The notes under the pieces: model-generated | The model's input: the letters and a program-made list of their open reading frames with translations, nothing else | Told to the model about the DNA's origin: nothing | Database searches by the model: none | Made by a program: the position numbers and the translations under genes | Assembly: GCA_025210615.1 (NCBI GenBank) | Contig: JAOARJ010000012.1 | Span: 43,490-107,489, forward strand | Direction of reading: 5' to 3' | Length of the DNA stretch: 64,000 bases | Source of the DNA: Candidatus Altimarinota bacterium | Lineage (GTDB): Bacteria; Patescibacteriota; Gracilibacteria; BD1-5; UBA6164 | Shown here: positions 33,233 through 46,645 of the stretch, one piece after another | Layout: each line of letters opens with the position of its first letter | Numbering within the stretch: the stretch's first letter is position 1

Positions 33233-36200
33233 ATGGAACAACAAGAAAAACAGACTTGAATTGAGACAATGGAGAAATTAAGATCACAATGAAAAGAAAA
33301 AAATAATTCAATAGAGTGAATACTAGAAAATATAGATTTAGGCCATTTACCTAGAAATATTTCATTTTTAGTTTTATTTATTATTATGGCTCAAATAACG
33401 CTTCCCGCTAGGAAAGCAGAAGCAAATGATACAATAAAATGAATAAAAGATGCTCAAAATTTGCTTGAAAAATGAGAATATGGTAATATAGAGAAAATAT
33501 TACTTAAAACTAATCCTAATATGTGAATAGATAAAAGTGCATTATGAACTGACAGACAAACTCGTAAAGAGTTAGTTAATACATATGGTAAAGCAATAGG
33601 GCTAACTCCTGAAGAACAAGCAAAATTAATTTGACAAGAAGAACCAAAAGCTAAAGTGCCAGAAGTTGATCCTAAAACACTTCCTGGAAAAGCTTGGATG
33701 GAGTGAAGTACTCTAAAAATTAATAATAGCGGACAAATAATGACAATTTCAGAAGATTCTAAAATTCATATGGATGCTGATTGAAGTGAAACTTTTGATA
33801 TATTCAAAGATAGTTGGAAAACTAGACAATCTTTTAATATGAAAAAATTACAAGAAGCTATTTTTAATCTTAAAGATGGTCAACAAATTGTTTTTTCAAC
33901 TAGAAATGCTAAAAGAGATGATAAATGAAGAAGAAAAGTTAACTATGACACTAAAATTATCTTAGTAAAAAGATGAGATGGTTTGGTCGTTCTTTGAAGT
34001 GAATATGATACTCCCCTTCCACAAAAATCAGAACAAGAAATACAAGAAAAATTAGATAAAAGATTAGCATGAATAGCAAAAGTAAAAGAAAATTCTAAAA
34101 ATGCTAATGCCACTATACCTTTTGATGAGGATGGTTTTCAAAAACCAGTATGGGAAAGCGAAAAAGGGACTTTAAAAATTGTAGTTTGAGCAGAATATGA
34201 AAGAAGTAGAGATACTACTGATGATTCTGAAATGAATAAAGTTCGTAACAATTTTAAAACTCTACAAAAACAATATAAAAGAGATATTTCAGCTCTAGAA
34301 ATAAAATTAAATGGACAAAAAAGTAAAAAACCAGAGCCAACAAATGAAGATGATTTAGTAATTAGTCTTAACGGAAAAGAAGCCGATAAACGCAACGAAG
34401 CTAAATTTGAAGCAAAAAAAGCGGAAATTACTAAAGAAATAGAAGCTAAAAAAGAAGCTTATATAGCAGAATTAAAAGAAGTTATTTTATCTATAGATAA
34501 AGTTGATATAACTGACTTACACAAAAGCGAATTAATACATGAAATATTAATCGCAAATGATGAATTTTCTTTAGAATTAAAGAATTTTATTAGATATGAA
34601 AACAGACTAACTTTAAAAAATCCTCCTCACGTCGATTCTCGTGACTGACAAACTCACAGATTAGTATGATGAGATATATTAGAATTCAAAGAGTGAACTC
34701 CTTGATTAGTTATAGATTGAGATTGATTCTGAGGAATTGATTGAGAGCAACCTTTTAGTGTTTCAATACTTAATCAAATGCTAAAAGAAAATTCTGTATG
34801 ATACCGTGTTGATATTGCTAAAAATACTAAATCAAGTTTATTTTCTACTACTATCATAACTCTAGAAATAGCATGAAAGAAAAATGAAAAAGAATGGAGA
34901 GTACTTTGAGAACATGATAGAGAAGCATATAAAGCTATAAAAGCTTGAGTTGCATCTGATAAAGCTAGCCTTGGAAAAGAGGTCTGACAAAATGCAACAG
35001 CTCAAGAAACAAAAGCTAACATAAATCAATTACAAAAAGATATAACAGAAGCTGAAGCTAGAGCTGCCGATATAGAGAAGGCTAATTATAAACCAAAAAA
35101 GAATCCTTTAAATGACATAGAAGCATTAAAAAAAGATCCTGATATGGCTTATGAATTATTAAAAGCTGAAGTTGAAAAATATCATAAATCTATTCAAGAA
35201 GCCCAAAATTTCGCTACTACTCAATTTAATACCGCACAAGAACAAATAAACTACCTAAGAGCTGATTGAGCAAATTGAGAAGAAAAACATAAGGAAGAAA
35301 TTAATAGTTTAACAGAGCTTATGAAAACAAAAGCTCAAGCTATACAATGATTTAAAAAGGAAAAAGAAGTAATTTCTAAAAAAATAGCTGAGCTTTCTAT
35401 CGCCCGTGATGATATTAAAATCAAAATTGAAAAGGAAGAAGAAATTACCGATGCTGATATTGAAGTAATGAGAAAAATAGCCTATGGTAGTGCAGAAAAA
35501 GCTCAAGCTGTATATAACTTCATGAGAAGTGAATCAAAAATGCAAATGCAACTTTGAAGTAAATGATTAGCTATTTGGAATGAAAGAATGTTACTTGAAG
35601 CTACTTGAGGTGTTAAAGACGGGTGAGTTAATCTTGAAGCTAAATTTAAATATATTTTCTGAAGAGTATTTGATAGTAAGGTAGGGATAGAAATAAATTG
35701 ACAATATTCTCCTACTATTGATAAATTATTTGCCACTTTGTGAATCGAACCTTGAAAAGATAGAATTTATAAAATCACTGCTTGAGTTAGAAGAGATGAA
35801 ATAAAAATAAATTGAATAACTAAAAAAATTCCTGAATTTATAGCATGATTCCAATATGAAGATAAATCTTTTGATGAAGGTGATTTCTTCAATAGCTGGA
35901 CTGCTTGATTCATCTTTGCACAATCTGATACTACAGATTTTGGTACAAGTGAAAGCACTAGAACCTTTGATACTGCAACAGAAAGAGTTACTCAACATAT
36001 TAGAACATCTTATGCATTAACTGGTTGAAAAGTTTTCAAAGCTTTTGTTTGAGGAAGTAAAAATATAACTGATTCTTTGGAACTTATTGCTAAACTTAAT
36101 TTAAGATATGATGAATTAGAAGGTAAATATGATAAAAAAGCCAAGAATATATTTAGTATAGGCTGAGAAGCTAAACTTATCCAAGAAATTAATGAGGATA

Positions 36201-37255
36201 TAAAATTGATTCTAGAAGCTACTATTGACGAAGTAATGAATAAATATTGAATTAGTGTTGATGTAAAAATTGATGATAATAATAAAATTTTTATCAGTTA
36301 TGAACATAGAGATATTAGATCTGAATTATGAGATGATCCAAAACAATCTTATCTTTCAGCTAAATGGAAACATCAATTTGATGGAGGTTTATCATTAGGT
36401 ATAAATGCTTGAGTTGACCCTTTAAATCCTGGTAAATATTATGAATTCTGAGCATTCGCAGAATGGTGATTCTGAGCTGATGATACTGAATGACAAGCAG
36501 CTGTTAACAAGCCTGTATGGTATGGAACTGTTGACTGAGCTGATGAAAAACAAGTTACAAATCAATTAGCTAGAGATATTGTAGTTATTAATGAAACAAG
36601 AAAGTCTTTAGATTGAGATGATAGCTGAGCTGAAACATTAAGTCCTGCTAATGTTACTACTAACGATTTTGGTGATTCCGCTCGTTCATATTCTCTTATG
36701 TCATTATTTGGAACTAATGATGTTAATATAACTAGTATTAATACTAGTGGAAATGTTTCTGCTGCTAGAGTTTGAAATAATATCGTAGTTACTCCTAATG
36801 CCTGAGTTAATTTAGTAGACTGAGAAACAGTAGAAATTAAATGAAAGACTTTAAGTTGAAAAACTGAATGAACTGCAAATATTCTTGCAAATGATGTCGA
36901 TACAAGTCATAATGTTGGATCAGCTGCGCTTATAACAACTCCTTGAGCTTGAGCATCTTGAGTTACACAAGAATTTGAATGGCAAATTGATGATAGACTA
37001 TGAACTGATGCTGCTGCAATAGCTGATTTACAAGGTAAAATAACTACAAAGCATACTTCAACTGTTCTTGTAAAATCTATCACATATAATGATGCTACTG
37101 GAAAGAGTACTGTAAAATTTGATTATACATGAGCAAATCCTGTTCCTGCATGACCTCCTGTTCCAAATAAACAAGATGAAATAAGAGTTAACAATGCTGA
37201 TGATTGGACATGAAACCCTTGATCATATACGCTTACAACAAATGTAATAAGTTAA
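33233..37255 (+). CDS. Large membrane-anchored protein with coiled coil and beta-barrel-like region
   Basis: 1340 residues. A hydrophobic segment near residues 43-63 ends LPARKAEA, a signal anchor or cleavable signal. Then come a beta-rich region, a Lys/Glu coiled coil (about 330-420), a second coiled coil (about 580-750), and a region (about 770-1080) of short alternating amphipathic strands. Examples are GVNLEAKFKYIFGRVF, KITAGVRRDEIKING, and LSLGINAGVDP followed by YEFGAFAEWGFG. Such strand pairs are typical of outer-membrane beta-barrels. The last 200 residues are Gly/Thr-rich, like a passenger or stalk. No family is recognised. It is monocistronic with a terminator after it and begins the surface-protein block. 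Confidence 0.6.
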
Positions 37256-37264
37256 TAAAATATA

Positions 37265-37292
37265 AAGCTCTCAATATTTTGAGAGTTTTTAT
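37265..37292 (+). terminator. Terminator after the 1340-aa surface protein gene
   Basis: AGCTCTCAA/TTGAGAGTT stem followed by TTTATA. Confidence 0.7.
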
Positions 37293-37356
37293 ATTGCTAT
37301 TTTTGTTTTTTTATGTAAAATCAATAAAAATTGTAACTGATTAAAAATTTTATACA

Positions 37357-40300
37357 ATGAAGAAATTTACTAGTTTTATTGCTATTGCTTCTATTATATT
37401 CAATATAATACCTACTCAAAACTTATATGCATCAAGTGATTTAAATGCATCTTTATTCAGTGTGGAAAAACAAGGTTCTTCATGAAGTAAAAACTTTGTC
37501 CCATGAGACAAATTAAAAATAAGTTTCTGAGCGCAAAATAATTCTGGACAAACCTTAGATAATTTAAACGCTAGAATTGATTTTCCTAGTGTAGATGGAA
37601 TGACTTATGACTGAACAACTGACATTTGGGTATGAAGTAATAACGAAAAAATAGAACCTGGTGAATTTACTAGTACATGATTTAATGTAAATACTGCTCT
37701 TACATTATGAAACTGAGAATATTATTCTGTATATGATGATACTGCTTGAGGAATAACTTTATGAACTGGCGTAACAACTCCTACACTAACTTTAGAAGGT
37801 TATTTAAAAGCTAAAAAATGATGAGTAGATGTAGAGTCAAATCATATGACTTATACTATTAATATAGATGTAAGACCACATATTATTGATTATTATTTTA
37901 CTGAAGCTTGAACAAGCACAATTGCAACAACTATAAAATGACAATGATGACAAACTCGTGATTTATATGTAAAAGTAAAAGATTTAAACTTATGTGAAAA
38001 TTTAGATTGAACAAACGTAACAGCTGATTTATCAGCTTTATGAATCTGAAATCAAACTCTTAGTTATATAAGTTGTGAAAACTCTAACACTGCTATATTT
38101 AAAAAAGCTTGAATTTCAACATTAAATGATATATGACAAATTTCAATGCCTTATACTATATTTAGTTATAGTGATGAAGACTGAAATTCAATATTACCTA
38201 CTGATACAAATTTTTGAGGAATAGATAAAAAAGATGATTTAGAAATTACTGTTACTTCTCCTTGAGCACCAACGGTAACTAATATTGCTATAACTGATGA
38301 TTATATTTGAAGTGCTAGTGAACCTTCTAGTCAAATATCTTTTTCTGCAAACCAAACTTGAACATATAAAATAGCTCTTGATTCTTGTGACCAAGCTGAT
38401 GCTAATAAAATTTTTCAAGATTATACTGCCTACTGAACATCTTGAGTTCAAATAGATTATACAATAAATGCTAGTGATTTAGCAGATTGAGCTAATAATG
38501 TTTTTGCCTGTGTAAAAAATTCCTCTAATGAAGTAGGTTCTACAACTTTTACTATAACAAAGGACACTACTGTTCCTGCTTTTGTAGGTTCTCCTTGAAA
38601 TACTGCCAGTGTGAGTACTGAAGATGCCCATATATTATTCACTTGTAATGAAAATTGAACATATAAAATAGAAAGAACAGCTCCAAGCGCTCTAGTTATA
38701 ACTGCTCCTGAATTTTTAAGCCTAAATGCTAGCACTCCTTATGATTATACAGTACCAAATGCTAGTTTGATTGATTGAAGCAATACTTTAAAACTTACTT
38801 GTCGTGATAACGCTGGTAATATAGTTACTAAAGATGATATAAGCATAACAAAAGTTTCTTCGGCTCCTTCTATGGCCTGAAGAATAACTTTATTTGAAGA
38901 TGCTGATACAGACAACGATTGAATAGATTGAAGAGATTTTCATATAACTTGGGATAATACCCCAGCTTCTACTTATGATTATTTTAATGCATGGTTTTTC
39001 TATATATTGCCGTCTAGTACAGCTTTTAACGAAGCTACTCATTGAGATAAATATATTCAAACTTCTACAAATAAAAGCCTGAATGACATAACTTTAGATT
39101 CCTCTGTAACAAAAGATTCTCTTGAAAATAATTTAGTTTGAGGTTGAGAATACAAAGTTTATGTGCTTATAAATTCTACTTCTTGAGATTTATGAACTCC
39201 AGCTGAATCTAATGCTGTTGTAATTACAGCTGATGTCGTACAACATGCCGATATAGTTAGCGCTAGATTTATTACTTGAGATAAATTAGAAGTTACCACT
39301 GATGCTACTCTTGATACTAATTTAGGCTCACATAATGCAGCTTTAATTTCATATAATATTTGAGCTACTACTTATAATCCTACTTCAGTAGCTAGTATAG
39401 ATTGACAAAAAATTATTTATAATATACCTTCTCTTTGAGGAGCTACTAATACAACTTGAACAACGCTAGTAGCCCAAGCTAATGCTATTCGTAGTAATTG
39501 ATGAGGTTATAATAATTTAATAAACTTTTCTGGAAGTATTACTGACTGAATAGAACCTAGTATAACTAGTTTTCAAAATAATACTGCTGCTTGATTTTGA
39601 ACTTTCTGGAAAACAAGTATTAATCTATGATGGACAATAAGCGAAGATTTAGATATAGCTTCGACTCTTTTAAAATTTGAAAGGACTTCTTGAAATAATG
39701 ATACAAATACTCATAATATCCCTTTAAATAGCTCTGATATAACTTCTTGAGCTCATACTAAAGATATTGATGTACCTTGATTAACTCTAGTTTGTTGAAC
39801 TACTTATAAAATTTCTTTAACTCCTCAAGATACAGCTTGAAATACTGCTGACGCTTCTGAAATAGCTAATTTTTCTTATGATAATTGTGGACCTAGTACT
39901 CCTACTCTAAATGAATTCACTACTTCTTGAAATACTGATGTAGATTTTTCATGGAATGCTAGCACTGATGATTCAGGTAATGGTTCTTGAGTAAAAAACT
40001 ATAAATTAGAAATATTTACTTGAAATGATTGTTCCACATCTAATCAAGTAATAGATAGTATAGCAACCACTAATAAAACGGTTACTTTAACAACCTGAGA
40101 CTTTTCTTGGAAAATAACAGCCAGAGATAATATGGATAATTTATCTGAGGCTAGTGCTTGTTCAAATTTTTCAGTTAATACAAATGTTCCAGCTTTTAGT
40201 AATGAGACTATAACTGACACTAATCTAACTTCAACTGCCTTTACAAAAACTTGAAATACTATTCAAGTTACAGCTGATATAACTAACACTGATATTGATA

Positions 40301-43300
40301 ATATTAATGCTGATTTATCTCCTTTAACTTGATGAGCTTTTACTGATGTACCTTGTAATAATACTTGAAGCGCTAATATAACTTGTACTTATGTTTGATG
40401 AAAAGTTACTTATAGCTTCCCTGTTTGATTCTGATGAGCAGTAACTGAGGGGCTAAAACAAATTCAATTAAAAGCAAAAAATACAACAGGATTAAACGAG
40501 CAAACAAATAACAACGCTAATATCACCCTTGATACAGCTATCCCTACGGTTTGAGCTGATACTATAACTTCTCCAAACTGATGAGAAACTCTTTGATGAA
40601 ATGAAATCACAATAACTTGGGACACTACTAAAATAAGCGATACAACTTGACTAAAAGAAGTAGAATTATTCTATAAATGAGATACTCAAGTCGCTTATAC
40701 AAGCATTTATAAATGACCTAATTCTTGAAGTTTTGCCTGGGATACAACAGCTTTAAATTCAGCAAATGACTACTCTATAAAATTAGTAGCTTATGATAAT
40801 GTATTAAATGAGTGAGAAGATACCACTGATGCTGATTTTAGTATAGATAAAAATGCTCCTGTTGTTCCTGCTAATACTGTTCAAATTCCAAATTGATGAG
40901 AAATGACTCCTTGAGATGATACTATTACTATAACTTGGAACGCCGCTTGAATAACAGATGCATGAGGATTAAAAGCTAATCCAATAACACTTTCTTATAC
41001 AACAAACTGAACTGATTATTATGAAATAGCTACTAATTTAGCTAATTCTTGAAGTTATGATTGGACAGTACCAAAAGTAAATTTAACAACAGCAAAAATA
41101 AAACTTGTTGCTGAAGATATTTTCTGAAATACAGCAGAAGATACTTCGGACTCTAGTTTTGGTATTGATTCTATTATTCCAAATGTCGCTTTATCATACG
41201 CTTGATGAGGTTGAACAACTCCTTCTAGTAGTTCTTACTTAAATAATTCTTGAATGGATATTTCGGGAACTTCTAGTGATGATTATATGGATAAAGTTGT
41301 TTATATTTTAAAAAATACAACTGATAACACTTATTATAATTGAACTACTTATGTAGTTTGAGAACAAACTGTTACAATGTGTACAGATTGACAAGCCTTA
41401 TGAACAGATAATTCTTGTGATAATATATGAACAACTATAAATCCTCTTATAGAAGCTGGAAAAACTTATGAATTTAAAATAAGATCAATAGATGAAGCAT
41501 GAAATTATAAAGACTCTCCTATTTCAACTTATAATGCAGACTTAGGAAATCCTAACCTGAGCGTAACAACTGCTGATAATACTTATGTAAAAAGTGATAT
41601 TAATATCACTTGAACGGCTAGTGATACAATTTCTTGAATGTCAGCTGTAAAAGTTCAAATAAAAAGAAATAGTGATAATTTTTACTATAATTGAACAACT
41701 TTTGTAAATTCTTTAACAAATCTAGATACTACTACTAGTGATAATTTTGCTAATTGGAGTTATAATTTTACTGTTCCTGCTACTGACGCTGAATGAGAAA
41801 CATATGCAGTAAAAACTATAGCTTATGATAAAGCATATAAAACAAATAATACTACTGAAATAGATATAACTTTATTAAAAGATAGTACAGGTCCTACTAT
41901 TGCTTGAGGAAATAATTTTATCTCAGCGCCTACTACTTGAGATATGTTCGCGGGATGAGTAAGTACAAATATAACTTGGAATCCTGCTAATATTAGCGAT
42001 TCTGCTTCTTGAGTGAAAGCAAATTCTGTAACGCTTGAATATTTTGATTGAAGTAGTTATACTGAAATAGCAAATAGTTTACCTAATTCTTGAACTTATA
42101 ATTGGGCAAGTCTTCCAGCATTAAATTCTAATGTTGTAAGAGTTAGATTTGGTATAGAAGATGTAGCTTGAAATATAAGTAGACAATTAAGTAACGCCTT
42201 TACAATAGATTCTACTCCTCCAACTATTGATAGTGTAGAAACTATGGAAAATTGAATTACAAACTGAAAAATCAATTCCCTAAAAGTAACTTTTTCTGAA
42301 AGTATAAAAGATTCTAGTGTAAATCTTGCTCACTTCACTATTTGAAATTGAATTTGAAATCCTACTGCTCTAGAGACTTGAGCAACAGCAAATGATAATA
42401 TAATCATCTTAAGATTTGCTGAAACTTGAACTACGGCTTCAACGCCTAATTTAACTTATGCTTGAGATAGTATCGAAGACTTAGCTTGAAAGAAATTAGC
42501 TAATGCTTGACCAATAAATTCTCTTGATAAAGCTTCTCCTAGAATGCTTGAAACAAATGTTTATGATGATGATAAAAATTGAAAACTTGATAAAATAGAA
42601 ATAGTTTTCTCAGAAAATATTGCAGCTAGCACTACTCTAAATTGATTCACGTTAAATAATGCTTATGCTTGAATGAGTCTAAATGCTCTAACTGTCACAA
42701 GTGATAAAATAAATATTACATTAAATGAATCTAGTAATTATAATACTGCCGTATGAAGTTTATCACTATCTTTAAATAATACTATTTATACAGATAGCTC
42801 TAGTAATCTAGCTTGAAACTTTACAGCAAATGCATTAGTTGATAAAGCTCCTCCTGTAAAAGTATCAGCAATAACAAAAGATAATGATAACTTCTGAAAT
42901 GCTTGATTCTGAAAGATAGACCAAATTTTAATGACAATGTCTGAGAATCTTGTTTGAGCTAATTTATGAGATTTTGCAGTTTGAAATCTAGCTTCTTGAT
43001 CAAGTGCTGCTTCTCTATCAACTAGTTCAAATATTATCACTTTCACTATAAATGAAACAAGTGATAATAATGATACTGCGCAAATTCCAACTATTAATTA
43101 TACGCCTTGAACTCTAAGAGACAGCGATTGAAATAATACAGAAAGTATTCCTAGCTTTAATGTAAGTGATTGAATATCCCCTATTATAACAGCTAGAGAA
43201 ACTATAGATAATGATTGAGATTGACAAATAGATAGAATAAAATTAACACTATCAGAAAATCTAACAGATAATTTATGATGAATAAATGTAGATGTATCTT

Positions 43301-45048
43301 GATACACTGTAAATAGTTATACAACTTGAACTAGCAGTGATAACATTGTATACGCTATAGTAAATGAAAAAGTAATAACTGATACAAGCGCAACTCCAAA
43401 TGTAAAACTACTGAGTAATTCTACTTTAGTTGACTGAGCTTGAAATACTGTAATAGCTGAACCTAGCTTTACTACAACAACTGATAAAGTATGACCTATC
43501 ATTATCTGAGCTAGATATGATGAAGCTGGTGCTTGAGTTGCTGATGATAAAATCTATTTAACATTCTCTGAAAACATATCAGCAGCCAGTATAGATACAA
43601 GCGCATGATGAGCAAGTAATGACTTTGTTATCGTATGATGATGAGCTTTCTCATGAAATTCTACTACAAGTATAAATTCTGCTACTGAAGTAGTTATCAC
43701 AATGTGAGCTTGAGCAACAGCATTAAGTTCAGCTACAAGTAAAGTTTGAATAAAAACCTCTGCCTTAGAAGATTCATTAAATAATCCTTCTCCTACTGCT
43801 TGAAGTAATAATCAAATCGCATTATCTTGAAGTGTAGTTATAAACGAAATAATGTACGCTAGCACAGTAAACAATCAATATATAGAACTTAGAAACTTAT
43901 GAGATGCTCCTGTTTCTTTAGATAATTGGGTTATAGAAAATGCTTGATGAAATGGAGTAAATATTACAATCCCTGTTTGACAAACAATCTGAGCAAATGG
44001 ATATTATTTAATAAGTAAAACGAATCAGGCAACAAGTATAATAAATGTAGCTCCTAATTTAGTAGATGCTACTCTAAATTTAAATCCAAACGGACAAAAT
44101 AATCTAGTCCTTAAAAATTCTATCTCAACTTTTGATAGCGCTTTAGCTAATTATCCAGCATGAAATAAAGATATTCCTAAGGCTATGGAAAGAAAAAATG
44201 TCCCTTGAAACTGATTAACAGCTTGAAATTGGTATACAGCTGAAAGTAGTGTATGATTTGATAATGATACTCCAAAATGAACTCCTGGAAGCGCAAATAT
44301 ATTTGACTCAAATGCTCCAACAATAGATTCATTCACACCAAATAATAATGAATTATTCTGAGCTACTCCTACTGTTTGATTCACTTATAGTGATGATATA
44401 GTATGAGTTGATAATACAAGTAGTACTTTCGCTATCCAAAAATGGAATTGAACAGATGCCTACTGAGCAGACCTATCAGGAACTAAATTAAACTCTTCAA
44501 ATGTAGTAGCCTCACAAGCTGATTATACTTTGAAACCTCTTGATTATGGTAAATATAAAGTAACATTCACTATTGATGATAAAGTATGAAATACTGCTAC
44601 TCAAATAATAGAATTCTATGTAGATGAATTTAATATGACTGTTACTACAACTCCATTAGACATCTGAGATTTAGAAGCTGGAAACTTAGTTACTTCAACA
44701 AATGAAACAACTATAACTATAACAACTATTTGAGCTTGATTTAATCTTAATGCTGATAAATCATCTATAATAACATCTTCTTCTAGTAATATTATAGATT
44801 GGGACTGAAATACTTGATTCTGAATAGATATTTATAAAGATGAAAACTGAAGTATTTCTTCTTATGACTGAAATATAGTCCAATTAAATAATGTAACTCT
44901 TTGAAATATCTCAAAGAACATTGATCCAAACTGAAACCTAAAAACTTATACTTATAAAATTAAATATTGAGCAAAAATCGATGGCGTACAATCAGCTTGA
45001 ACATATAATACAAACTCAATATTCACAACAAGTATAACTTATGAATAA
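37357..45048 (+). CDS. Giant secreted surface protein with Ig-like repeats and a lamin-tail domain
   Basis: 2563 residues from ATG 37357, with a signal peptide (residues 1-25). Most of the protein is a series of Ig-like or bacterial cadherin-like modules. They include PNGGETLGGNEITITWDT-type modules (about 1065-1200) and SbsA-type Ig modules with VTFSESI, IVFSENI and LTFSENI (about 1630-2100). Ca-binding-like acidic loops such as DADTDNDGIDGRDF occur near residue 515. Near residues 2165-2240 a lamin-tail domain (SVVINEIMYAS, NQYIELRNLGD) is followed by a C-terminal carbohydrate-binding-like part. It has several hundred UGA glycines. The expected role is adhesion or a surface layer. The gene is one uninterrupted frame of 2564 codons including the stop, which itself supports the code. 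Confidence 0.8.
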
Positions 45049-45078
45049 AAAACTATTCTTAAAAGAATAGTTTTTTTT
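45049..45078 (+). terminator. Terminator of the giant surface gene
   Basis: AAAACTATTCTT/AAGAATAGTTTT stem followed by TTTT. Confidence 0.75.
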
Positions 45079-45129
45079 AGAGCGAAAATTTTCCTCAAGT
45101 TAAATAATTAAAGAATAAATTTTCGCTCT
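45079..45129. repeat. Inverted repeat with 13-base perfect arms
   Basis: AGAGCGAAAATTT (45079-45091) and its exact reverse complement (45117-45129) enclose a 25-base loop. It directly follows the terminator. Confidence 0.7.
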
Positions 45130-45155
45130 TTAGGGGCGCCTCCGGCGCCCCTAAA
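45129..45155. repeat. GC-rich hairpin, 12-pair perfect stem
   Basis: TTTAGGGGCGCC and GGCGCCCCTAAA flank a TCC loop. There is no T tract on either side, so it is not an obvious terminator. It stands out strongly in this AT-rich DNA. Confidence 0.75.
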
Positions 45156-45210
45156 ATCCCCTTAAATAAAGCATTTTTATAAAAAAACTAAAAAAAGTCT
45201 ATTTTTACCT

Positions 45211-45238
45211 TTGACAATTTTTATTTTCTAATTATAAT
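45211..45238 (+). promoter_or_regulatory. Near-consensus promoter of the S-layer-like gene
   Basis: TTGACA 45211-45216, 16-base spacer, TATAAT 45233-45238. Among the strongest promoter matches in the window, fitting an abundant product. Confidence 0.7.
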
Positions 45239-45282
45239 CAAGAGTGCAAATTTTTTGTTTATTTTGTAACTTATTTGTTTCT

Positions 45283-46446
45283 ATGAAGACGTCTTTAAAG
45301 AAGCTTGTTGCTGGTGCAAGTATTGCAACATTAGTCGCACTTAACGCAACATTTTTAAATGTAAACGCAGCTAATATTACTGTTATGTCAGTAAATGGTG
45401 GAAATTCTATGGCTCAAAATACTCAAGTAACAACTGTTGCTTTCACTCCTGTTACAGCTTTAGAAAATGGAGGTAGTTTCACTATTTCTTATCCTGCTGA
45501 TATGCAAGATGCTAGTTTAGAATCTGCTGATGTTACTGTTGACAATGGTGATAATAGTATTACTGCTGGTGCTCCTGTTGTAGATATAACTAGAAATACT
45601 ATTGATATCCCTGTTACTACTGCTGGTACTGCTAACTCTCCTGTTACTGTAACTTTCGCAAACTCTCACTTTGCTACAGTTGCTGCTAAGAAAAATATTT
45701 CTTTCGTAGTTGAAACTAAAGGTTCAGACGGAGCTAAAGATGATTCTGGTGCTTTATCAGTAGCCCTAGACTCAGCTAACGTTGTAGCTATTACTGCTAG
45801 AGTAGCTCCAATCCTTAATATGGAAATCCAAGCTACTCCTTCTGCTGTAACTGCTGTTGCTGGTGCTGATGTAACTGTTGCTGCTGGACACCACTTCCAA
45901 GTTGGTGATACTGTAGATGTTATTGATTCTGACGGTTCAACTGTTAATATGAATGATGTAACAGTTAATGCTGTTGCTGGTGATGTATTAACATTAAGTG
46001 CTGATGCTGGTGGTGCTGGTGTTGTTGCTACTGATACTGTTAAATTAGCTGACCCATATGCTGTTGGATTTGGTACTCTACAAGTTGGAGCTTCTAACAT
46101 TAGAAAAATGGATATAGCAACTGCTTCAAACGCTGTTTCTGGTATTGCTGTAAGTTTAGCTTCTACTGGTTTAGACGGTGATAATAATAAATATATTGGT
46201 GGATTCGGTTCTAATGCTGGGGCTGCTTCTGGTACTCATGATTATAGAGTTGTTTCTGCAACTGATAATGGTGGTACAATTTTACCTATTGCTACTATGC
46301 TTGCTAGTCAAACAGTATTAACTGCTGCTAACCCTACTCAAGCTAACGCTACTACAACTGTTTCATTAGATGCTACTATTGATGGTAGTGTTGAAGCTGG
46401 TAACTACTCTGATACATTAACTTTCACAGTTACTGGTAACTTCTAA
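45283..46446 (+). CDS. Abundant S-layer-like surface protein (WxL-like)
   Basis: 387 residues from ATG 45283. An upstream in-frame GTG at 45244 is rejected because it lies at the transcript start. The signal peptide ends NVNAAN. The mature protein is Ala/Thr/Val/Gly-rich, all beta, with almost no aromatic residues and no Trp. Its C-terminus EAGNYSDTLTFTVTGNF resembles the end of WxL-type cell-surface proteins. Despite its many glycines there is no UGA codon, unlike the giant gene just upstream. With the near-consensus promoter this marks it as the probable main surface-layer protein. It precedes a DUF916-like gene, whose relatives bind WxL proteins. Confidence 0.75.
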   Translation: MKTSLKKLVAGASIATLVALNATFLNVNAANITVMSVNGGNSMAQNTQVTTVAFTPVTALENGGSFTISYPADMQDASLESADVTVDNGDNSITAGAPVVDITRNTIDIPVTTAGTANSPVTVTFANSHFATVAAKKNISFVVETKGSDGAKDDSGALSVALDSANVVAITARVAPILNMEIQATPSAVTAVAGADVTVAAGHHFQVGDTVDVIDSDGSTVNMNDVTVNAVAGDVLTLSADAGGAGVVATDTVKLADPYAVGFGTLQVGASNIRKMDIATASNAVSGIAVSLASTGLDGDNNKYIGGFGSNAGAASGTHDYRVVSATDNGGTILPIATMLASQTVLTAANPTQANATTTVSLDATIDGSVEAGNYSDTLTFTVTGNF

Positions 46447-46520
46447 TAAAATAGAAAAATTAATGAAGGAGAACTTCAAAACATTCAAAAAAAGAATTAA
46501 AAATATTAAGCTTAATAATA

Positions 46521-46553
46521 AATTCCCTCGAGTTGCAACGAGGGGATTTTATT
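46521..46553 (+). terminator. Terminator after the S-layer-like gene
   Basis: AATTCCCTCG/CGAGGGGATT stem (one G-U pair), followed by TTATTTTG. Confidence 0.75.
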
Positions 46554-46567
46554 TTGTATATAAAAAT

Positions 46568-46597
46568 TTGTAATAAATAGAATTCTGTATATATTAT
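46568..46597 (+). promoter_or_regulatory. Promoter of a short independent transcript
   Basis: TTGTAA 46568-46573, then TATATT/TATTAT near 46590-46597. Together with the terminator at 46777 it defines a transcript of about 200 bases. Confidence 0.45.
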
Positions 46598-46645
46598 AGT
46601 AGTCTAAAAAATTTTTAGACAAATTTACTTTTTAATATTCTTTCA

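Noticed and set aside
37357..45048. CRISPR-like periodicity
   Set aside because: The recurring phrases are Ig-module codons in one open frame, not identical repeats with spacers.
45244..45282. GTG start extending the S-layer-like protein by 13 residues
   Set aside because: It lies at the predicted transcript start. The ATG at 45283 begins a normal signal peptide.
45666..46100. 144-codon minus-strand frame
   Set aside because: Antisense to the S-layer-like gene, an artefact of its biased Ala/Thr/Val codons.
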